IMG/VR virus record: IMGVR_UViG_3300042474_000331
Coordinates: 1-33,340 of that record
Strand: one strand, 5' to 3'
Source of the DNA: a virus
DNA length: 33,340 bases
Positions 1 through 8,358 of this stretch are shown in pieces. Each line of letters starts with the position of its first letter. Position 1 is the first letter of the stretch. Under the pieces are notes generated by a model. The model was given only the letters and a program-made list of their open reading frames with translations, did no database searches and was not told the origin of the DNA. The position numbers and the translations under genes were made by a program.

Positions 1-127
1 ATTGTAAGAATTTAATAATTCTTTTGGGAAGTTATTGTCTTTGCCCCACTTAACAAATTCTCCAGCTGTATCTATTTTATAAGTAGGAAGTTGGTTAACA
101 TCCATCTTAATAGTAATTATGTCATTA
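1..127. repeat. Left copy of 127-bp terminal direct repeat
   Basis: These bases are identical to 33214-33340. An exact end overlap of 127 bases is typical of a circular or circularly permuted molecule assembled with a fixed k-mer (127 is a common maximum). It therefore marks a complete genome of about 33,213 bp. It is less likely to be a biological terminal repeat, because it lies inside the portal coding sequence. Confidence 0.95.
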
Positions 128-150
128 TATATTTCTAATTTTTTAGCCAT
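1..150 (-). CDS. Portal protein, N-terminal 50 codons (continues at the right end of the window)
   Basis: When the circle is closed, the portal frame at the right end continues upstream into this segment. It reaches an ATG at 150-148, giving an N-terminus MAKKLEIYNDIITIKMDVNQ. The methionine at 105 (MDVNQL) is therefore internal, and the full protein is about 711 residues. The start overlaps the stop of the preceding 128-residue gene by 8 bases (ATGGCTAA), an arrangement seen repeatedly in this genome, which supports this start. The rest of the gene is annotated at 31228-33340. Confidence 0.88.
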   Translation of the reverse strand, partial: MAKKLEIYNDIITIKMDVNQLPTYKIDTAGEFVKWGKDNNFPKELLNSYN

Positions 151-529
151 TGTAAACCTTGTTAGTTATTGCTCCACCTTGATATTCTTTAAATGTAATT
201 TTTGTTAAATCAAAACAAGTTGCATAACCCACCTCCACTACATTTAATCCAGTTGGATTAGTATTACTATTGCCTACTTGTTCGTAAATCGTATATTCGT
301 AATCGCCTACTGTTAATGAAATCTGAGCAGTTGTTGGTGTTGCTGTTTCAACTATTATAAATTCATTATATCTTTCTTTTTGTGTGCTTATGTCCGCTGG
401 TAAAAAATATTGTGATGTATTTGTTTGAACGTTTTTAAACTGAAATAAAAAATAAGGATTTGCTAATAAACATTTCTCCTGTAATGTTAAGATAACTGTA
501 TTACTATTATTCTTATTAATTGTTATCAT
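143..529 (-). CDS. Small virion-associated protein, hypothetical (128 aa)
   Basis: This 128-residue protein is rich in beta-strand-forming residues and has no signal peptide or membrane segment. It resembles a family of short proteins that I associate with structural modules of Bacteroidetes phages: an N-terminal I-x-I-N-K-x-x-x-N-T-V-x-L-T-L pattern, a central YxYxIYEQ strand (about residues 78-85), and a C-terminal F-x-x-Y...YNG. The function is unknown; a beta-sandwich decoration or tail-associated protein is an inference. It lies between the tail-tube-like gene and the portal. Its own terminator-separated leader carries an ACGTTAT box, and its stop codon is inside the first codons of the portal, which suggests translational coupling. 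Confidence 0.75.
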   Translation of the reverse strand: MITINKNNSNTVILTLQEKCLLANPYFLFQFKNVQTNTSQYFLPADISTQKERYNEFIIVETATPTTAQISLTVGDYEYTIYEQVGNSNTNPTGLNVVEVGYATCFDLTKITFKEYQGGAITNKVYNG

Positions 530-535
530 ACTTAT

Positions 536-542
536 ATAACGT
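536..542 (-). promoter_or_regulatory. ACGTTAT box, copy 4, six bases before the ATG
   Basis: On the minus strand ACGTTAT is followed by ATAAGT and then the ATG at 529. The same heptamer at the same distance precedes three other late genes (10931, 3417 and 2824). The fixed spacing to the start codon suggests a translation signal or a leaderless-promoter element. Its function is not established. Confidence 0.55.
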
Positions 543-543
543 A

Positions 544-574
544 CAAATATATCAATTTGTTATTTAAAAAAAAA
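544..574 (-). promoter_or_regulatory. Candidate promoter for the 128-aa gene and portal
   Basis: The minus-strand octamer TATATTTG (551-544) fits the Bacteroidetes -7 consensus TAnnTTTG exactly. Nineteen to twenty bases upstream there is only TTTT, from the terminator T-run, instead of TTTG. The -33 element is therefore weak. A start site near 535-539 would give a very short leader. The promoter would restart transcription just after the terminator. Confidence 0.4.
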
Positions 575-592
575 GCCCAAGCTTACGGGCCT
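566..592 (-). terminator. Rho-independent terminator after the tail tube gene
   Basis: The minus strand has a stem AGGCCC / GGGCTT (one G-U pair) around an 8-base loop, followed by nine Ts. It lies 26 bases after the stop of the 175-residue gene. It is the clearest intrinsic terminator in the late unit. It would reduce readthrough from the capsid and tail tube genes into the portal region. Confidence 0.8.
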
Positions 593-617
593 GAGCTGAA
601 ATTTAAAAAGTTATTGA

Positions 618-1145
618 TTAAGCTATTAAGTTAGCAATTAAAGTACTTGTTACTTTGTAAATTGGAGCTATCTCCTTACCTTTAAAAGAAAGTTTGTGTC
701 CATTCATGTCAGTAATTGCAGTTCCGCTTTCAGTACTCCAAGTTAATAAATCCATTCCTTGATCCTTACCAAATAACCAATAATCACCGTTAATATCTTC
801 AACCATCATTGTCAATACGTTTTGAGCAACTAATTGAATTTCTTGAATAACTGTAGTAGTTAATTTTTTAATAGTGAAATCGATTTGTGGTTCGTATGAA
901 ATAGTTCCTGAAGCTGGTGTATAAGTACCAGGACTTGTAAACATTCCCATCTCTTTATCCAAAGAATATACTCGATACTTCTTGCCTGTAGCTAAAGTAT
1001 AAGCTGTAACTAATCCAGCAGTTGATGTAAAAGTTGAACCAGTTCCTGAGTTGTTTTCAAATTCAGTTAGATAAACTTTCTTTATTCCTCCAGCTCCACC
1101 TTTACATCCGAGAAAGGTATAACCTGATGTTAATACGCATGCCAT
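618..1145 (-). CDS. Putative major tail tube protein
   Basis: This 175-residue protein begins MACVLTSGYTFLGCKGGAGG and continues GIKKVYLTEF. I recognise this opening from tail tube proteins of Bacteroidetes phages and prophages. The body is mostly beta-strand with many Thr, Ser and Gly residues and no membrane segment, as expected for a virion tube subunit. It directly follows the major capsid gene. A GNRA-loop hairpin precedes it and a strong intrinsic terminator follows it, which fits a highly expressed structural gene. The alternative is a capsid decoration protein. The assignment rests on family recognition, not on a catalytic motif. Confidence 0.65.
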   Translation of the reverse strand: MACVLTSGYTFLGCKGGAGGIKKVYLTEFENNSGTGSTFTSTAGLVTAYTLATGKKYRVYSLDKEMGMFTSPGTYTPASGTISYEPQIDFTIKKLTTTVIQEIQLVAQNVLTMMVEDINGDYWLFGKDQGMDLLTWSTESGTAITDMNGHKLSFKGKEIAPIYKVTSTLIANLIA

Positions 1146-1174
1146 ATTTTTATAATTTTAATTATTTATAATAA

Positions 1175-1190
1175 GGAGGGTTGCCCCTCC
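1175..1190 (-). promoter_or_regulatory. Perfect GC-rich hairpin between capsid and tail tube genes
   Basis: The minus strand reads GGAGGG-GCAA-CCCTCC: a perfect six-pair stem closed by a GCAA (GNRA) tetraloop, in otherwise very AT-rich DNA. The downstream bases are TTATTATAA and lack a long T-run, so it is a poor terminator. It may be an mRNA 3' stabiliser or an attenuator that adjusts capsid to tail-tube stoichiometry. Confidence 0.6.
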
Positions 1191-1197
1191 ATTAAAT

Positions 1198-2205
1198 TTA
1201 TCCTACGTAAAGAACATTCATTGCTTGATTCACAACGTGTGCGAAGATTGTCATGATATTCTTAACGAACATATCTTCACGATTGAAAGCAATTTTGTTA
1301 ACTTCAAACTTATTGATATCACTAACTAAATCAGTACACCAGTAAATATAATCAGGACGTGCTGCGATAACAACGTTTGCTGCTAAAGGCACGAATTGAA
1401 TTTGTATACCATTGTAAAAATAAGCTTCAGTTGGTTGACCTAAATTAGTTACTGCGAATAAATCACGGTAAGTAGCAGATACGTTATAAATATTTATAAA
1501 TTGTTTGTGAGAATAAGGAGCGTAAATAAATGGCTTAACTGCACCATTAATAACTCTTGCTGGGATAGCTGCATAAACCTTAGCATATTCAGTTTGGATG
1601 TTAGTTGCATCGATTGTAGTTCCTAAAACTTTAATACGAGTTCCTAAAGCACCACCATTATAAATCATTCTAGTTGCAACACCATCAAGTAATGAAGCTG
1701 AACCTGAAGCAACTAATGCTTGTTCAACTGAACTAACTTGATTCTGAGCAGTACCTGGAGTTAAAGCTGCAACTGCAGTACGTGTAGCACTTGTTGCACC
1801 ATTCCAAAACTTACTTTGTAAATCTTCAGCAATTAAATTACCATAAGACTTTAATACTACAGAACCAAATTCACTTGATTCAATTTCCCAAGCTCCTGGC
1901 TTCATAGTTCTGTTGAAACGTGAAGAACGTAAAGCGTTCGGGTCGAATTCTTGGTAGTACATTATTTTAACTGGAGTAATCAAAGTATCAGTTATTCCAA
2001 ATTGTCCTGATGAAGTTGGAGCACCACTTGCAAAAGCTTGAGCTGTTACGGTGTTATCATTCTCAGTAAAGATTGTGTCCGCTTTAATGTCGGTTGCTAA
2101 AGTTACTAAGTTTTTATTTACAGTATCATTTGCGAATAAAATCTCTTCAATGATCGGTTCTACGGATTTGCCGCGAATCTCAATTATACTTGCTGAAATT
2201 GCCAT
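1198..2205 (-). CDS. Major capsid protein
   Basis: This 335-residue protein has the size and composition of an HK97-fold capsid subunit. It opens with a helical region (residues about 7-45), has an extended Gly/Ser/Thr-rich loop (about 55-72), a basic-acidic spine-like segment (about 90-140), and a conserved-looking C-terminal domain with FIYAPYSHKQ and PDYIYWCTDL stretches. It follows a protease-like gene and a scaffold-like gene, the usual order protease-scaffold-capsid. No cleavage site is evident by eye. The start codon lies in an A/T leader (ATAAAATGGC) that also precedes the large tail fibre gene. The family assignment comes from context plus overall character. Confidence 0.75.
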   Translation of the reverse strand: MAISASIIEIRGKSVEPIIEEILFANDTVNKNLVTLATDIKADTIFTENDNTVTAQAFASGAPTSSGQFGITDTLITPVKIMYYQEFDPNALRSSRFNRTMKPGAWEIESSEFGSVVLKSYGNLIAEDLQSKFWNGATSATRTAVAALTPGTAQNQVSSVEQALVASGSASLLDGVATRMIYNGGALGTRIKVLGTTIDATNIQTEYAKVYAAIPARVINGAVKPFIYAPYSHKQFINIYNVSATYRDLFAVTNLGQPTEAYFYNGIQIQFVPLAANVVIAARPDYIYWCTDLVSDINKFEVNKIAFNREDMFVKNIMTIFAHVVNQAMNVLYVG

Positions 2206-2236
2206 TTTATATTTTTTTTAAATTGTTAGTTATTAA

Positions 2237-2824
2237 TTATTTTGTTAGTCTGTATTTTTCTAAAGGACTTAATTCTTCCCAATTTTTAGAAACCTTAGTT
2301 TCATTTTGTATTGGTGTGTTTAAAATTTCATTTACTACTTTGTTAAGCAATACCACTTGTTTTTTCAAACTAGATATTTGACTTTCTAAAGAAACTTGCA
2401 TTGCACTCATTTTAGTATCCATTTCTTTAGGATATTTTAATTCCGATTCAACTACTTCAGGAGCTTCAACTTCTTCAACTTTTTTGCTTTCAATTTCAGC
2501 AATTACTCCGCTTAAAATTTTAACTACATTACCATCTTCCATTGTGTATTCACCATCCATTACTGGACTAGCTGTGCCACTTGTAATATCCATAATTGCA
2601 GTTCCGATAGTTAGTTCACCATCATAAGCAAATACTAAACCATCAACTGTTTTAGCTTCTTTTAATTTAACTTCAGGTGTTTGCTCGGTACTTGGTTTTT
2701 TTTCTTCAGTTGGCATTGTAGATGGTGCAGCAACTGGAATAAGACCTTCTAAGGCCACACGTTCATCAACACTAAGTTTAGTTATGATAAAGTCTTTAAT
2801 TTTTGAGATAACATTTGTTTCCAT
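2237..2824 (-). CDS. Putative scaffolding protein
   Basis: This is a 195-residue, acidic, Glu/Lys/Val-rich protein. Residues about 30-55 are a Pro/Glu-rich linker. Residues about 58-115 hold repeated D-G turns (a small beta domain with DGxxFAYDGE and DGEYTMEDG). Residues about 130-170 form a predicted coiled coil (QVSLESQISSLKKQVVLLNK). A coiled-coil C-terminus immediately before the capsid gene fits a scaffold. The D-G-rich middle part is unusual for a pure scaffold and may be a decoration or lipoyl-like fold. The gene follows the protease-like gene and carries an ACGTTAT box in its leader. Confidence 0.6.
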   Translation of the reverse strand: METNVISKIKDFIITKLSVDERVALEGLIPVAAPSTMPTEEKKPSTEQTPEVKLKEAKTVDGLVFAYDGELTIGTAIMDITSGTASPVMDGEYTMEDGNVVKILSGVIAEIESKKVEEVEAPEVVESELKYPKEMDTKMSAMQVSLESQISSLKKQVVLLNKVVNEILNTPIQNETKVSKNWEELSPLEKYRLTK

Positions 2825-2826
2825 GC

Positions 2827-3417
2827 TTATATAACGTTTAAAGTTTTTAAATTGTTTATTATTTTTATTACTTGTTCATCTGACATAGTTACTTTATTGA
2901 CTTCAGCTGTTTTAAAAAGGCCATCAATCGAAACACCGTTAACTTCACCCGACTTGATTTTTGTCCATACATCATCCGATTCAACTTTGCCAGTTAAAAA
3001 CCAAGTTCCCTCTGGCAATCCTTCGAAGCCTTTAGCTGTTGCAAATCTTTCATTATTTAATAATACTGATTCAAAAAATGTAACCCCTTCTATTAATTTA
3101 CTTGAGTGTTCAATATCTACAGCACTGCTTAAATTATCTTTAACCCATTTTTGTTCTACTAGTTCAATCGTTTCCTTATCGAACATCAAGTTAAATTCCT
3201 CACCAGCTATATTCCGATATATTAATTGATTCGGTATAAGTACAGGAGTGAATATAATTCTTTTGTCTTCGTTTTGAATTGCTAACTTAATTTCAGATTG
3301 TTTGTTGAACTTAATCCAATTTATTTGAATTGCTGGATCGCTAACTAAACTAACTGTTTTTAATCCCATCTCGGAATCTTCGACATCTATTATTGCTTTC
3401 TTAATTGGTAATTCCAT
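2827..3417 (-). CDS. XkdF-like prohead protease
   Basis: This 196-residue protein matches the XkdF / phage serine protease pattern. It has an N-terminal VSLVSDPAIQ segment (residues 22-31), a histidine in DIEHSS (H104), and a candidate nucleophile serine in GEVNGVSIDGLF (S163). These proteases mature the capsid by removing scaffold and capsid propeptides. The position immediately upstream of scaffold and capsid agrees. The length is normal for the family. The catalytic assignment is by motif resemblance only. The leader carries an ACGTTAT box. Confidence 0.75.
   Translation of the reverse strand: MELPIKKAIIDVEDSEMGLKTVSLVSDPAIQINWIKFNKQSEIKLAIQNEDKRIIFTPVLIPNQLIYRNIAGEEFNLMFDKETIELVEQKWVKDNLSSAVDIEHSSKLIEGVTFFESVLLNNERFATAKGFEGLPEGTWFLTGKVESDDVWTKIKSGEVNGVSIDGLFKTAEVNKVTMSDEQVIKIINNLKTLNVI
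2831..2837 (-). promoter_or_regulatory. ACGTTAT box, copy 3, before the scaffold gene
   Basis: The minus strand reads CTTTAAACGTTATATAAGC followed directly by ATG. The heptamer lies exactly six bases before the start, as in the other three copies. Here the flanks also match (TTTAA upstream, ATAAG downstream). Confidence 0.55.
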
Positions 3418-3423
3418 ATTGTA

Positions 3424-3430
3424 ATAACGT
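3424..3430 (-). promoter_or_regulatory. ACGTTAT box, copy 2, before the protease gene
   Basis: The minus strand reads ATTTAAACGTTATTACAAT followed directly by ATG. The upstream TTTAA and the six-base spacing are kept, while the spacer sequence differs. This suggests that the heptamer and its distance matter more than the spacer. Confidence 0.5.
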
Positions 3431-3436
3431 TTAAAT

Positions 3437-5449
3437 TTATCCGTATGTTGATTCCGATACTAATTTGTTTACTCTATTTGTTGTACTTCGGTTTTCAGTT
3501 TCTACAACGTATGCTTTAACAGGAGCAAAGTTATTATTTTGATTTCCACTGAATGTAGTTGACTGACCTTGACCTGGTCCATATATTGCTGGGGCTTGAC
3601 TTGTTGTTGGTGATGCATCTGCTGCTGCTGGTATTGCACCCGCTGAACTTCCACCTTCATCAAATTGTGTAGCATTTATCTGAGCAACGTTTGCGGCTGT
3701 TGTTGCAACTAAAGCGACTGCCCTTATTGCAGAAAGTATTCCTAATGTTGGGTCGGGAATTGCAAAGATAGCACCTAATCCTAAGATACCATTTAATATA
3801 GCACTTGCTCTATTGAATTTCTTTTGTGTTTCAAATTGTTTACGAGCTAAGTCTTTTTCATCAACTGCCTTTTGTTCTAATATTGCTTTTTCTTCTTTAG
3901 AGCCTTGTCTTACATTTTTTAATTTATCAGCATAAAGTTTATTTACTTTTTGAGTTTCCTTCATGTAATAAGTATCCGATAAAGTTTTTTGAACTGATAA
4001 AGCTGTTTGAGCTGCAATGTTTACCGATTCAAGTATATCTCTTTGTAATTGTTGTTCTTTTTCTAATTTTAATTTTCTTGCATCATCTTCTTCATCTGAT
4101 TTTTTCTTTGCAGCTGCATCAAGTAATGCTTTAGCAGCATCGGCATCATCTTGTTTTTTTTGTTTAAATTTTTTATCTTTTTCTTCTTCTATTTCTAAAT
4201 ATTTATCAGTTATATCACCTTTTTGTTTTAAATATAATTCATCTAAAGCACTTAATAATTCATTATTTGCACCTTTAGATACTAAAGATTTACGTTCTGC
4301 TACATATTTATTTTCTAATATTTTTTCTTCTTTTTCTTGTTCATCGTAAATTAATTCGGTTAGTAATTCTTTTAATCGACCTTGTAATTCTAATTGATTT
4401 TGAAATTCTTTATCCGCAGCATCTTTAGCATTTTTTAGTTTATCTTCGTTTGCTTTTTTATTATCTTCTACTGCCTTAGTATCTATTGCATTAATTGATA
4501 ATTGTAATCCAGCTCTATCATTTTTTAATTTAGCATTTACAGCTTTTGCTTCTGCAATTACTTTATCACCTTCAGATGCTACTTCATCAGGATTAAATAC
4601 CATTTTTGCTAAACCTCCTGTAAAACCTTGTGCTAATCCAAAGTCTTTACCAAATGCTTTACCAGCTAAATCAATACCAGCTAATAAAAGAGTTATTGGT
4701 CCAGATACTACAGCTATTAAACCTTGTAGAATATCTTTATTTCTTTTTGACGCTTCAACTTGTGCAATTTTAGTTTGTTCTGCTTGTGCTATTGCTAAAT
4801 CCGATGCTATAATAGCTTCATCAGTTTGCTTCATTTTTAATTGCAATATTTCTTTTTCAGTTTTGCCTTGTAATTTTAATATATTTTCTTGGCCACTTAT
4901 TGCACTTAATTTATCTTGCTGTGTTTTTAAATTTTCATTTGCTAAATCATTTTGTTTTTTTAACTCAGGTGTCAACCCATCAACCACCCCTTTAATATCT
5001 TCCCAATAAGCATAAATAGTTCCTAATGCAATAACTAACAATCCTATTCCTGTTGCTGCAATAGCTCCCTTAATACCTTGTAAAGATGCTATAGCGGCTT
5101 TGCCCATAGACACAAACCCCGAACTCATTGCTGTTAATCCTGTTTTTACTTTATCAAAATCTAAATTCATCAAACCCTCACGAACTTGACCGAATCCTTG
5201 TTTTAACATTTCAAATCCTGTACCCTTTAAACTTTTACTAGAATCATTTAAGTCATCAACTTTATCTTTTAATTCCGATAATTTTTTAGTTGCATTAATA
5301 GCTTCAGTTGAAGTAGTACCAAACTTCTCAGTCATTGCTATCTGCTCATCCTTGGCTGCCTTAATCGCTGTTTTTAAATCTTTAAAAGAACTGATTGATT
5401 TTTCAGCTCCCTTAACCTCGACTTCTATTCCTATTTTCTCCGTTGCCAT
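3437..5449 (-). CDS. Tail tape measure protein
   Basis: This 670-residue protein is dominated by Lys/Glu/Ala helices. Coiled coil is likely over residues about 15-75 and 330-480. A hydrophobic segment lies around 120-150 (GIGLLVIALGTIYAYW), with further glycine-rich hydrophobic stretches around 240-265 and 548-590. This alternation is typical of tape measure proteins, which fix tail length and are ejected with the DNA. By the usual 0.15 nm per residue rule the tail would be about 100 nm, which supports a siphovirus of moderate tail length. The C-terminus (about 600-670) is low-complexity Ala/Ser/Gln/Asn. It lies between a large tail protein and the capsid module. Confidence 0.85.
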   Translation of the reverse strand: MATEKIGIEVEVKGAEKSISSFKDLKTAIKAAKDEQIAMTEKFGTTSTEAINATKKLSELKDKVDDLNDSSKSLKGTGFEMLKQGFGQVREGLMNLDFDKVKTGLTAMSSGFVSMGKAAIASLQGIKGAIAATGIGLLVIALGTIYAYWEDIKGVVDGLTPELKKQNDLANENLKTQQDKLSAISGQENILKLQGKTEKEILQLKMKQTDEAIIASDLAIAQAEQTKIAQVEASKRNKDILQGLIAVVSGPITLLLAGIDLAGKAFGKDFGLAQGFTGGLAKMVFNPDEVASEGDKVIAEAKAVNAKLKNDRAGLQLSINAIDTKAVEDNKKANEDKLKNAKDAADKEFQNQLELQGRLKELLTELIYDEQEKEEKILENKYVAERKSLVSKGANNELLSALDELYLKQKGDITDKYLEIEEEKDKKFKQKKQDDADAAKALLDAAAKKKSDEEDDARKLKLEKEQQLQRDILESVNIAAQTALSVQKTLSDTYYMKETQKVNKLYADKLKNVRQGSKEEKAILEQKAVDEKDLARKQFETQKKFNRASAILNGILGLGAIFAIPDPTLGILSAIRAVALVATTAANVAQINATQFDEGGSSAGAIPAAADASPTTSQAPAIYGPGQGQSTTFSGNQNNNFAPVKAYVVETENRSTTNRVNKLVSESTYG

Positions 5450-5451
5450 AA

Positions 5452-8358
5452 TTATATTATAAAGATGTTAGTTGCATTTGATTTAATTGTTATTATTGAA
5501 TATTGACCTGTTATTATTGTTTGTGGTAATGCCACCCCGTTTAATGTTTCTGCTCCAGCTCCGTATAACTTTACTAGGTTAGCAGTTGCATCAGTTCTAA
5601 AGAATGTAAACTCGTAATCAATAAATAAAGTAGCATCAATAGTTATATTTATATTTCCATCAATAGCATTTACCCAAAAAAATGAACAAGTTCCATCAAT
5701 GGTATAATCCGCTGTTATTGTTATTGACTTTTTTACTACTTGACTTGTATTTATTTTAGCCAAATAACTTCCACTTGAATTATCTATTGTAATGGCATCC
5801 GATAAGTTAATCCCTCCACTTGTTATTGTGCTATTGGCTGTTAAATTAACGCCTGTAAAATTACTTACTGATGATTCTATAACTACATTGTTTGAGTTCG
5901 TTAAAGTAACGCTATTTGCTCCTGAAGCTACAAAGTTATTATCACCCCCTACTATATTACTATTATAACCTAAATTAATATTACTTCCATTTGCAGAACT
6001 TAAATTTTGTAATTGACTTATATTACCTATTCTATTTGCACCAGGAACTTGAATATCATTATCAGGAATAAATACAGTATAATCAGTTAACTTTAATAAC
6101 TCAACCATTGTTGATTGTGGCTTCATAAAGTTGTAATCCTTTATCGCATTTACTATATAATACCCATCATCCCAAACTACATTCCTAAAATCAAAGTTCT
6201 TAATATCGTAAGCACTTAAATTATAATATCGCCTTTCAATCTTTGAGTTCTTATCAGTTAATTGATTTATCATTTTAGAATAAAACCTATTAAACAAATT
6301 GTTATCGGTATAAGTAGCTTGTTGATAAGTGTAATAAATTTCACGAGGTGTGTCCCAATTTAAAGTTAAAGTAGGGTTATAAGGATTATCGCAATCCCCA
6401 GCAAATGGATAAGTAGAATAAGTTGTTGATGAACTTCCACTTGAATACCATAAATTCCAGGTTCCAAAACTTAAATTAATTAAACCGCCATAATAAAGAG
6501 ATCGTATGTTAGCTCCTATAGAACCTATCACCCCGTTATCATTTTTTAAAATATAAGGTATTACTAATCCATTCACATAGTTACCAACTAATGGAGTTGC
6601 TGAATAAATTACACTTACATCTTTTGTTTGAGTAATAAAATCATTATCGACATACTCTATATGTTTTCCGAAAGTTTCTTTATAATCATTTTGATATTTA
6701 TCATTATAATAATCAGCATCTTCTTTATACGATAATTCGTATTTTAAAAAATCTAATTCTCCTATTGGCAATACTTCACGCTTCATAGAATAATCTCTTT
6801 TATCGGACCAGTCTATTGAGCCACTATAAAAGTTCTCCCTATCTTCAATAAAATAATTATATTCATTTGTTTTGTCTTGCACCATATAAAGATTATGCAA
6901 TTTAAACTCCGACATTAACCAGTCTATTTGCTTAATATTATTAGGTAAAACATTATTTAAGTCTACTAAATCGCCTTCAACTATTTGTTGATTTTCGTAA
7001 TTAGCATAAAACTCTGAGCCACTTTTTATATTTGCTGTTATTGTTGAAGTTCCTGTATTTACGGGAGTAACTGTATCTGAGCGATATAATTCATAAGATA
7101 TACTACTTAAATAAAATTGAACATATAATGGACCTCCAGGTGCAACCGTTGTTGATGGAGCTACAACTGCTATTTGTAAATTAGAAGTAGTACCAACTAA
7201 ATAATCAGTTACTGAACTACTAATTAAACTATAACTACCGTATGTTGGCGGTGCTCCTTCAATTACTATATTTAAAAATAATGAATTTAATTTTGCATAA
7301 ACTGCTGAAGGACTTGAAGCTGTAATCACTAAATCAAAAACAATAGTTGAGCCAGCTGTATAGTTAATAAAACTTGATTGTGTAAAAAAACCCGTTCCCG
7401 AACTATAATGGCTACCAGCATCGTTATATGGAGCTGTACTAGTATTATTAAATAATACTGTTTGAGGTGTTACTGAGTTAGAATACCAAGAACCAAAAAG
7501 ATTAGTTGTACTTATTACAGGAGTTGATAAAGTTGTTGTTAAACCAGCATAGAATTGATTTTGTGCTAATTGAGCTTGAGACTTATCATACTTATCATTT
7601 GTAGAAGGAATTATTTGACTTTTGTAAAAAGCTGAATTAAAAAAAGTTGATGTATAGGTATAACCAGCATCGGAGAATATCTTATCTAATATAGTTTTTT
7701 TATATAATGCGGGCCTAAAGAACTTTATATTGTAATCGGCTTCAGCTACTTGGTTATAAGGATTAGGAGCTACTACTGATGTCTTACCATAATTTATAAG
7801 AGGATAAACATAACCATTACCTAAAGCAAATGCAACAGGAGAACCAGCTACTTGTATTGATGTGGCCCAGCTATTAGTAACATTGTTAAAAGTTAGATTG
7901 TGATTATAAGTGCTAAAATTTAAACAATTAGTAAACGAGGTATCTTCAGGATTCGATAATAACTTATCTCCTATCTTTGTAAATACGTTTCCGATAGTTC
8001 CCTTACAGCTAGTTTCATAAACAACCTCACCAGTTGAATCATCAACATTTATTTTGATTAGTTGTAAATCTCCTTTAAACTGAAGTACCGAATTAACATA
8101 ATAATATATGTCGCATTTCTTATTAGGATTAAAATAATTTAAACTAATGTTTGACTTCCATATTAATTCAAAGAATTTATTAATATCCTTAGTTCCAGGG
8201 AATGTAATTGTCTTTGAAAAACTTGCATTCTTTTTATCAGGGTTTCTTATGTCCGATATTAAAAAGTTAAAGCTAATTGGAATCTCATCAATATAACTTA
8301 CATCGTATTCAATCGGAGTTGCATCTTGTGTATATAATAAAATCTTTATATCGTTCAT
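5452..8358 (-). CDS. Large tail protein, baseplate or central fibre type (968 aa)
   Basis: This is the largest product of the genome. Residues 1-150 (MNDIKILLYTQDATPIEYDV, then a KTITFPGTKDINKFF segment) resemble the N-terminal domain of a baseplate-hub protein family that I associate with Bacteroidetes siphophages. The middle is beta-rich with many aromatic and Asn residues. Residues about 780-870 are Asn/Ser/Val-rich with short repeated turns (IVGGDNNFVASGAN, NSNNVVIES), resembling a beta-helix. A compact C-terminal domain follows. It overlaps the next upstream gene by one base (TAATG) and precedes the tape measure. A role at the tail tip is inferred from position and size. Confidence 0.65.
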   Translation of the reverse strand: MNDIKILLYTQDATPIEYDVSYIDEIPISFNFLISDIRNPDKKNASFSKTITFPGTKDINKFFELIWKSNISLNYFNPNKKCDIYYYVNSVLQFKGDLQLIKINVDDSTGEVVYETSCKGTIGNVFTKIGDKLLSNPEDTSFTNCLNFSTYNHNLTFNNVTNSWATSIQVAGSPVAFALGNGYVYPLINYGKTSVVAPNPYNQVAEADYNIKFFRPALYKKTILDKIFSDAGYTYTSTFFNSAFYKSQIIPSTNDKYDKSQAQLAQNQFYAGLTTTLSTPVISTTNLFGSWYSNSVTPQTVLFNNTSTAPYNDAGSHYSSGTGFFTQSSFINYTAGSTIVFDLVITASSPSAVYAKLNSLFLNIVIEGAPPTYGSYSLISSSVTDYLVGTTSNLQIAVVAPSTTVAPGGPLYVQFYLSSISYELYRSDTVTPVNTGTSTITANIKSGSEFYANYENQQIVEGDLVDLNNVLPNNIKQIDWLMSEFKLHNLYMVQDKTNEYNYFIEDRENFYSGSIDWSDKRDYSMKREVLPIGELDFLKYELSYKEDADYYNDKYQNDYKETFGKHIEYVDNDFITQTKDVSVIYSATPLVGNYVNGLVIPYILKNDNGVIGSIGANIRSLYYGGLINLSFGTWNLWYSSGSSSTTYSTYPFAGDCDNPYNPTLTLNWDTPREIYYTYQQATYTDNNLFNRFYSKMINQLTDKNSKIERRYYNLSAYDIKNFDFRNVVWDDGYYIVNAIKDYNFMKPQSTMVELLKLTDYTVFIPDNDIQVPGANRIGNISQLQNLSSANGSNINLGYNSNIVGGDNNFVASGANSVTLTNSNNVVIESSVSNFTGVNLTANSTITSGGINLSDAITIDNSSGSYLAKINTSQVVKKSITITADYTIDGTCSFFWVNAIDGNINITIDATLFIDYEFTFFRTDATANLVKLYGAGAETLNGVALPQTIITGQYSIITIKSNATNIFII

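Noticed and set aside
2190-2381. Rightward open frame of 63 codons opposite the scaffold gene
   Set aside because: It lies in the antisense of a well-supported gene, is hydrophobic by complement bias, and has no start context or neighbours on that strand.
2852-3229. Rightward open frame of 125 codons opposite the protease gene
   Set aside because: The opposite strand has a recognisable protease with family motifs. This frame is a low-complexity Ser/Leu/Ile shadow.
4017-4349. Rightward open frame of 110 codons opposite the tape measure
   Set aside because: It is Ser/Phe/Cys-rich, the typical complement of Lys/Glu/Ala coiled-coil codons. No independent support.
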